NCBI RefSeq assembly: GCF_001423615.1
Contig: NZ_LMOU01000001.1
Span: 430,525-469,707 of the forward strand
DNA from: Microbacterium sp. Leaf159
GTDB taxonomy: Bacteria > Actinomycetota > Actinomycetes > Actinomycetales > Microbacteriaceae
Length of the DNA: 39,183 nt
Direction of reading: 5' to 3'
Shown one piece after another: positions 34,265-39,183 of the stretch; within the stretch, counting starts at the first letter, position 1, and each line of letters opens with the position of its first letter. Below the pieces are notes generated by a model, which was not told the origin of the DNA, made no database searches, and saw nothing but the letters and a program-made list of their open reading frames with translations. The position numbers and the translations under genes are program-made.

Positions 34265-36844
34265 ATGAACGAGGCCATCCTCACCACGGAGGAGATCGTG
34301 GTCGTCGGAGCAGGCATGGTGGCGCACCGATTCGTCGAGAGCCTCATCAGCAGGGCTGAGAAGCCGATGCATGTCACGGTGATCGGTGACGAGGGACTCC
34401 ATCCCTACGACCGGGTGGGGCTGACCGGCTTCTTCGCCGGCGTGACGCCCGAAGGGCTGGAGCTCGACCGCTCCGTGTTCGACGACTTCCGCGTGCGCTT
34501 CATGGCGGATGACCGAGTTCTGCGCATCGATCGTTCCGCGCGGACGGTCACCACTCGTTCGCGCCAGACGATCGCCTACGACACGCTTGTGCTCGCCACG
34601 GGCTCCTATGCCGCCAAGGTCGCCGTCGACGGTGCGGACCTCCCCGGATGCTTCGTCTACCGGACCCTCGACGATGTGCAGCGTCTCAAGGAGTTCGTCG
34701 AGCGGCGAGGCCGCGCGCTCGGACGCCCGCTACGCGGCGCCGTGATCGGCGGAGGGCTCCTCGGTCTGGAGGCAGCGGGAGCGCTCCAGGGGATGGACGT
34801 CGATTCGACGGTCGTCCAGTACTCCGACCGTCTGATGTCGGCTCAGCTCGACTCAGCGGGTGGAGGGATGCTCAAGCGCCTGCTCGAGGCGCGTGGCATC
34901 TCGGTCCGCACGCAGTCGCGCACGACCCGACTGGATCCGGATGCCACGGGCGCCGTGACCGCTCTGGAATTCCAGGACGGTTCGGTCGCGCGCGCAGACG
35001 TCGTCGTGTTCACGGTCGGCGTGCGTCCTCGTGATGAACTCGCCCGCAATGCCGAGATGAATGTGGACCCCCGTGGCGGCGTCATCATCGACGAGCGGTG
35101 CTCGACCTCCGACCCGCACATCCTGGCGATCGGCGAGGTCGCCAGCTTCGGCGGCCGGTGCGTCGGACTGGTGGCACCGGGATACGCCATGGCCGAGGTC
35201 GCTGCGACGCGACTGCTCGGTGGCGACGCCGCATTCCCCGGCTACGACGACTCGTCGAAGCTGAAGCTCTCCGGCGTCGACGTCGCGAGCTTCGGTGACG
35301 CGATGGCGACGACCCCGAATGCTCTCGACGTCGTCTACGCGGATCCGGTGGCCGGCGTCTACAAGAAGCTCGTCCTCTCGGATGACGCGCAGACCCTGCT
35401 CGGTGGCATCCTCGTGGGAGACGCGAGCGCCTACGGTGCGCTGCGCCCGCTGGTCGGTTCGAGGCTCGGTGCCGACCCCGGCGCCTATCTGCTGCCCGAG
35501 GGAGGCAATGAGGCGCCCGGCGGCGAGCTGCCGGACGAGGCCGTCGTGTGCTCGTGCTCGAACGTGACAGCCGGTCGCATCCGTCAGGCGGTTCACGAGG
35601 AGGGCTGCACGGACGCCGCAGGGGTGAAGGGGTGCACCAAGGCGGGCGCCACCTGCGGGTCATGCGTGCTGATGGTCAAGAAGGTCGTCGGGAAGGAGCT
35701 CACCAAACTCGGTCAGAGCGTGTCCAACGCGCTGTGCGAGCATTTCGATCTCTCGAGACGGCAGCTGTTCGACGCTGTCCGGGTCGCACAGCTGACCACG
35801 TTCAGCGGGATCGTCGAGCGGTTCGGTCGGGGGCGTGGCTGCGACATCTGCAAGCCGGCGATCGCGAGCATCCTCTCGGTGCTGGTCGGTGCGCACGTGC
35901 TCGACGGCGAGAACGCGACGCTGCAGGACACCAACGACCACGTGATGGCGAACATGCAGAAGGACGGCACCTACTCGGTCGTGCCGAGGATGGCCGGAGG
36001 CGAGGTCACCCCGGAGGGGCTCATCGCCATCGGCCAGATCGCGAAGGACTTCGCCCTCTACACGAAGATCACCGGCGGCCAGCGGATCGACATGTTCGGT
36101 GCACGGTTGGAGCAGCTGCCGGTCATCTGGCAGCGGCTGGTCGACGCCGGCTTCGAGTCGGGACAGGCCTACGGCAAGTCGCTGCGCACGGTGAAGTCCT
36201 GCGTCGGGTCGACCTGGTGCCGATACGGGGTCCTCGACGCCGTGGGGATGGCGGTCAAGCTGGAGCTGCGGTATCGGGGTCTGCGCGCGCCGCACAAGCT
36301 CAAGCTCGGGGTGTCGGGGTGCGCCAGGGAGTGCGCGGAGGCACGGGGCAAGGACGTGGGGGTCATCGCGACGGAGACCGGCTGGAACATGTACGTCGGG
36401 GGCAACGGAGGGTTCTCTCCCCGGCATGCCGAGCTTCTGGCCTCCGACCTCGACGACGACGGGCTGATCCGTGCGATCGACCGGTTCTTCATGTACTACA
36501 TCCGCACGGCGGATCGACTGCAGCGCACGGCGCCGTGGTGCGAGGAGCTGGATGGCGGTCTCGACGGCCTCCGGAGCGTGATCTTCGACGACAGCCTCGG
36601 CATCTGCTCGGACCTCGACGAGGCGATGGCACAGCATGTCGACCGCTACGAGGACGAATGGGCGGCGACGCTCCGCGACCCGGTGAAGCTCGAGCGGTTC
36701 CGCTCGTTCGTGAACGCCGCGGACACACCGGATCCGTCTCTCGCCTACGTGGCTGAGCGTGGACAGATCCGCCCGGCGACCCCGGAGGAACGACGTGGCG
36801 GCGGCGTCCTGATCGCCGGCACCGCACTGGAGGTCCGCAGATGA
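34265..36844 (+). CDS. nirB: Assimilatory nitrite reductase [NAD(P)H], large subunit
   Basis: An 859-residue cytosolic enzyme that reduces nitrite to ammonia with six electrons from NAD(P)H. The N-terminal ~400 residues are an FAD/NAD(P) oxidoreductase (V-V-V-G-A-G-M-V-A-H-R-F, G-G-G-L-L-G-L-E-A-A-G). A BFD-like [2Fe-2S] domain has C429, C431, C464 and C467. A second Cys-poor BFD-like segment follows. The catalytic half has the siroheme-[4Fe-4S] ligands C646, C652 (C-x5-C) and C686, C690 (C-x3-C), so all key residues are present. GGAG precedes the ATG. It overlaps nirD by four bases; cobA and a HemD-like regulator follow in the same operon. Probably induced through the GlnR-like boxes upstream. 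Confidence 0.96.
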   Translation: MNEAILTTEEIVVVGAGMVAHRFVESLISRAEKPMHVTVIGDEGLHPYDRVGLTGFFAGVTPEGLELDRSVFDDFRVRFMADDRVLRIDRSARTVTTRSRQTIAYDTLVLATGSYAAKVAVDGADLPGCFVYRTLDDVQRLKEFVERRGRALGRPLRGAVIGGGLLGLEAAGALQGMDVDSTVVQYSDRLMSAQLDSAGGGMLKRLLEARGISVRTQSRTTRLDPDATGAVTALEFQDGSVARADVVVFTVGVRPRDELARNAEMNVDPRGGVIIDERCSTSDPHILAIGEVASFGGRCVGLVAPGYAMAEVAATRLLGGDAAFPGYDDSSKLKLSGVDVASFGDAMATTPNALDVVYADPVAGVYKKLVLSDDAQTLLGGILVGDASAYGALRPLVGSRLGADPGAYLLPEGGNEAPGGELPDEAVVCSCSNVTAGRIRQAVHEEGCTDAAGVKGCTKAGATCGSCVLMVKKVVGKELTKLGQSVSNALCEHFDLSRRQLFDAVRVAQLTTFSGIVERFGRGRGCDICKPAIASILSVLVGAHVLDGENATLQDTNDHVMANMQKDGTYSVVPRMAGGEVTPEGLIAIGQIAKDFALYTKITGGQRIDMFGARLEQLPVIWQRLVDAGFESGQAYGKSLRTVKSCVGSTWCRYGVLDAVGMAVKLELRYRGLRAPHKLKLGVSGCARECAEARGKDVGVIATETGWNMYVGGNGGFSPRHAELLASDLDDDGLIRAIDRFFMYYIRTADRLQRTAPWCEELDGGLDGLRSVIFDDSLGICSDLDEAMAQHVDRYEDEWAATLRDPVKLERFRSFVNAADTPDPSLAYVAERGQIRPATPEERRGGGVLIAGTALEVRR

Positions 36845-37209
36845 CCATCACGACCGCTGCCGGACGCGGAGTACGGGTGTGCTTCCTCAGCGACCTGGAG
36901 ACCGAGCGGGGTCGCGCCGCCCTCATCGAGGGGGAGCAGGTCGCGCTCTTCCTGCTTCCCGACGGAACCGTCCACGCCGTCGACAACCTCGATCCCTTCA
37001 GCGGAGCGCACGTGATCTCCCGAGGCATCGTCGGCAGCAGAGGTGAGGCGCCGACGGTCGCCTCGCCCCTGCACAAGCAGGTGTTCGACCTGCGCACCGG
37101 CGAGTGCCTCGAGACGCAGGGCAAGGTCGGTGGTCCGCTACGGGTCTGGCCCGTCGCGGTCGACGGTCAGGACGTCTACGTCGGCATGCCGGAGAGAGTC
37201 GCATCATGA
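36841..37209 (+). CDS. nirD: Nitrite reductase [NAD(P)H], small subunit
   Basis: A 122-residue Rieske-fold protein that partners NirB. It has the fold pattern (E-G-E-Q-V-A-L-F, V-H-A-V-D-N-L-D-P-F-S-G-A, S-P-L-H-K-Q-V-F-D-L-R-T-G) but no Cys-x-His ... Cys-x2-His ligand pairs, as is usual for NirD, so it is unlikely to bind its own cluster. The ATG overlaps the nirB stop (ATGA), and its own stop overlaps cobA in the same way. Confidence 0.94.
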   Translation: MTITTAAGRGVRVCFLSDLETERGRAALIEGEQVALFLLPDGTVHAVDNLDPFSGAHVISRGIVGSRGEAPTVASPLHKQVFDLRTGECLETQGKVGGPLRVWPVAVDGQDVYVGMPERVAS

Positions 37210-37973
37210 GGCGCGCGCGGGTCGGCAGGGTCGACCTGATCGGCGGAGGCCCGGGTCCTGCCGACCTCATGACCGTCCGCGCGCATCGCCTGCTGATGGC
37301 CGCCGACGTGGTCGTCGCCGATCGTCTCGGCCCCTTCGAGGAGCTGCGCGACGAACTGGCACCGCACGTCGAGGTGATCGACGTCGGCAAGCGGCCGGGC
37401 AACCATCCGGTGCCGCAGCACGAGATCAATGCGCTGCTGGTCGATCGGGCGCTCTCCGGCCTCAGGGTGGTGCGTCTGAAGGGCGGCGATCCGTTCGTGC
37501 TCGGACGCGGTGGCGAGGAGGTGCTCGCGTGCGAGGCCGCAGGCGTGCCGGTCACGGTCACGCCCGGCGTCAGCAGCGCGATCTCGGTGCCGCAGGCTGC
37601 GGGGATCCCGGTCACTCATCGGGGCGTCGCGTCGGCCGTGCACATCGTGAACGGGCACGGCGACCTCTCCTCGGGCGCGCTCGCCTCGATGGACGATCCC
37701 ACCGTCACGACGGTCGTGCTGATGGGTGTGGCGTCGCTGCCGAGGCTGGTGGCCGCCGCCGCGGATCATCACGTCTCCGGTGAGACGCCCGTGGCGATCG
37801 TCGAGAACGGGCACACCGAGAGACAGCGCACGATCCGCAGCACGATCCGCGATGTGGTCGAGGACGCCGCCGCGGCACAGGTCGTCAACCCGGCGGTGAT
37901 CGTGATCGGCGAGGTAGCCCGCGCGGGGCTGCTTCTGCCCACGACGGCCATGATCGCCGAGAGCATGACATGA
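37206..37973 (+). CDS. cobA: Uroporphyrinogen-III C-methyltransferase
   Basis: A 255-residue SAM-dependent methyltransferase (SUMT) that methylates uroporphyrinogen III at C2 and C7 to precorrin-2, the first committed step to siroheme, the cofactor of NirB. It shows D-L-I-G-G-G-P-G-P-A-D-L-M-T, V-V-A-D-R-L, L-K-G-G-D-P-F-V-L-G-R-G-G-E-E and T-P-G-V-S-S-A. It lacks the CysG dehydrogenase/ferrochelatase domain, so those steps must be encoded elsewhere. ATG 37206 overlaps the nirD stop by four bases; the frame upstream of it is nirD in another frame. Confidence 0.95.
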   Translation: MRRARVGRVDLIGGGPGPADLMTVRAHRLLMAADVVVADRLGPFEELRDELAPHVEVIDVGKRPGNHPVPQHEINALLVDRALSGLRVVRLKGGDPFVLGRGGEEVLACEAAGVPVTVTPGVSSAISVPQAAGIPVTHRGVASAVHIVNGHGDLSSGALASMDDPTVTTVVLMGVASLPRLVAAAADHHVSGETPVAIVENGHTERQRTIRSTIRDVVEDAAAAQVVNPAVIVIGEVARAGLLLPTTAMIAESMT

Positions 37974-39097
37974 CGACCGCGCGCACCCTCGATTCCGCAC
38001 TCGCCGGCTGCACGATCATCGTCGCAGCCGATCGCCGTTCCGTGGATCTCGCGACCGCACTCGAGCGTCGGGGGGCCGTCGTCCACCGGGCGCCGGCGCT
38101 GAGCATCGTCACCAACGCCGATGATGCCGAGCTGCTCGCACGCACCGAACGCGTGATCGCCGCACCGCCAGACATCGTGATCGCCACCACGGGCGTCGGA
38201 TTCCGGGGGTGGATGGACGCTGCGCACGAGCACGGGTTGGATGCGCAGCTCGACGGTGCCCTGCAGGGCGCCCACTTCGTGGCGAGAGGGCCGAAAGCGC
38301 ACGGCGCGATCCAGCAGGCGGGATTCGCCGCAGACTGGGTCGCCGAATCCGAGACGTCCGCAGAGGTCGGCGAGTACCTGCTCGCGTCCGGGGTGGCGGG
38401 CAAACGCATCCTCGTCCAGCATCACGGCGCAGGCTCCGACGGACTCGACGAACTGCTCGAAGCGGCCGGAGCGGACGTGCTGAGCATCACCGTGTACCGG
38501 TGGGGCCCGCCTCCGAACCCCGAGGTCGTGAGGCGGTCGGCGCTGCAGGCGGCAGAAGGCGAAGCCGACGCGGTGCTGTTCACCTCAGCGCCCGGGGCGG
38601 CGTCGTGGATCGCGGTGGCCGAGCAGGCCGGCGCGCTCGACGCCATCAGACGGCGTGCGGAATCGGGCCGATTGCTCCTGGCATCGGTCGGACCCATCAC
38701 CGCCGCACCACTGCACGCGGCGAATCTGCGCACCACCATCGCCGACCGAGGACGTCTCGGCTCGCTCGCTCGAACCGTCATCGCGCACTTCGGTGGCGGA
38801 CGTGCGCCATCCCTGCCGACGGATGCCGGACGGGTGGAGGTCCGAAGCGGCGGAGTGCTCGTCGGGGGTGACTTCATCCCGCTCTCGCGGTCTGCGGCCG
38901 CGCTGATCGAAGCCCTCGCCTCCGCCGGCGGACGAGTGCTGTCCCGAGCCGAGCTCGGGAGCGTGCTCCCCGGAGCCGAGCGCAATGCTCACGCCGTCGA
39001 GGTCGCGGTCGCGAGACTTCGGGAGTCGCTCGGCGGGAACGAACTCGTGCATACCGTCGTCAAACGCGGCTATCGCCTCGCCGTCACTGAAGACTGA
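37970..39097 (+). CDS. nnaR: HemD-like protein fused to an OmpR-type winged helix (NnaR-like)
   Basis: A 375-residue fusion. Residues 1 to ~260 are a uroporphyrinogen-III synthase-like two-lobe domain (G-C-T-I-I-V-A-A-D-R-R, T-S-A-P-G-A-A-S-W). Residues ~285-375 are an OmpR/PhoB-type DNA-binding domain (I-P-L-S-R-S-A-A-A-L-I-E-A-L, then V-E-V-A-V-A-R-L-R-E-S-L and V-K-R-G-Y-R-L). This layout is that of NnaR, an activator of nitrate and nitrite assimilation genes that cooperates with GlnR in Streptomyces and mycobacteria. Its position at the end of nirBD-cobA supports that reading. Whether the synthase half is still catalytic cannot be judged. The ATG overlaps the cobA stop. Confidence 0.85.
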   Translation: MTTARTLDSALAGCTIIVAADRRSVDLATALERRGAVVHRAPALSIVTNADDAELLARTERVIAAPPDIVIATTGVGFRGWMDAAHEHGLDAQLDGALQGAHFVARGPKAHGAIQQAGFAADWVAESETSAEVGEYLLASGVAGKRILVQHHGAGSDGLDELLEAAGADVLSITVYRWGPPPNPEVVRRSALQAAEGEADAVLFTSAPGAASWIAVAEQAGALDAIRRRAESGRLLLASVGPITAAPLHAANLRTTIADRGRLGSLARTVIAHFGGGRAPSLPTDAGRVEVRSGGVLVGGDFIPLSRSAAALIEALASAGGRVLSRAELGSVLPGAERNAHAVEVAVARLRESLGGNELVHTVVKRGYRLAVTED

Positions 39098-39120
39098 CCG
39101 CAGCCCAGGAATCGGGCCCC

Positions 39121-39183
39121 CTCTGCTACTCGACGGGTGCGTCTCTGCTACTCGACGGGTGCGTCTCTGCTACTCGACGGGTG
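39121..39183. repeat. 22-bp tandem repeat, cut by the window end
   Basis: Two identical 22-base copies (39121-39142, 39143-39164) and the first 19 bases of a third (39165-39183). Each unit begins CTCTGCTACTCG and ends GGGTGCGT. Junctions hold a GACG-GGTG-CGTC inverted repeat. The array starts 23 bases after the nnaR-like stop; its full length is outside the window. Confidence 0.9.

Noticed and set aside
36841..37209. NirD as an iron-sulfur Rieske ferredoxin
   Set aside because: The Cys/His ligand pairs are missing, as is normal for NirD.
39121..39183. Possible CRISPR array at the window end
   Set aside because: The 22-bp units abut directly with no spacers between them.
1..39183. tRNA, rRNA or insertion sequence genes
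   Set aside because: No cloverleaf, rRNA-like stretch, transposase motif or terminal inverted repeats were recognised by eye; tRNAscan-SE, Infernal and ISfinder searches would settle this.

Overview
The window is high-GC DNA with gene order, codon use and protein families typical of a Gram-positive actinobacterium, most like Microbacterium or a near relative in Microbacteriaceae. This is inferred from protein character and synteny, not from a database search. The block thrS - HIT hydrolase - pdxST - yebC - ruvCAB - yajC - secDF - rel is a conserved actinobacterial chromosomal backbone, so this is chromosome and not a plasmid or phage. No rRNA, tRNA, CRISPR array, transposase or integrase was recognised. 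No gene-free stretch reaches 300 bases; the longest are 34050-34264 (nirB promoter), 6474-6653 (divergent promoters), 23331-23489 (divergent promoters) and 13805-13918 (pdxR/pdxS operator region).

Layout. 1-3617: the 3' part of a long repeat-built, LPFTG-anchored surface protein, then a small lipoprotein. 3634-6473 (minus): alpha/beta hydrolase, DoxX-like membrane protein and DNA photolyase. 6654-8936: a two-component system and a YnfA-like membrane protein. 8995-11534: thrS and a HIT-family nucleotide phosphorylase/hydrolase. 11584-15407: a vitamin B6 locus, with a MocR/PdxR-type regulator and pyridoxal kinase on minus, divergent from the PLP synthase genes pdxS-pdxT. 15482-23330: an accessory block holding jetA-jetB-jetC (Wadjet/MksFEB-type SMC complex) and, facing it, a phosphotransferase and a PLP-dependent decarboxylase. 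23490-32082: yebC, ruvCAB, yajC-secD-secF and the bifunctional (p)ppGpp enzyme. 32069-34049 (minus): an AbiEi-like protein and a DUF349 coiled-coil protein. 34265-39097: an assimilatory nitrite reductase operon, nirB-nirD-cobA and a HemD-winged-helix fusion resembling the regulator NnaR. The window ends inside a 22-bp tandem repeat.

Most notable is the JetABC operon. Its SMC-like ATPase, kleisin-like and winged-helix subunits all look intact, but no JetD nuclease gene lies on either side. Next is the nirB promoter, with GlnR-box-like direct repeats, in an operon that ends in a probable NnaR-type co-regulator and is followed by tandem repeats with two-helical-turn spacing. Several genes carry a -10-like hexamer six or seven bases before the start codon, which suggests leaderless transcripts are common here.
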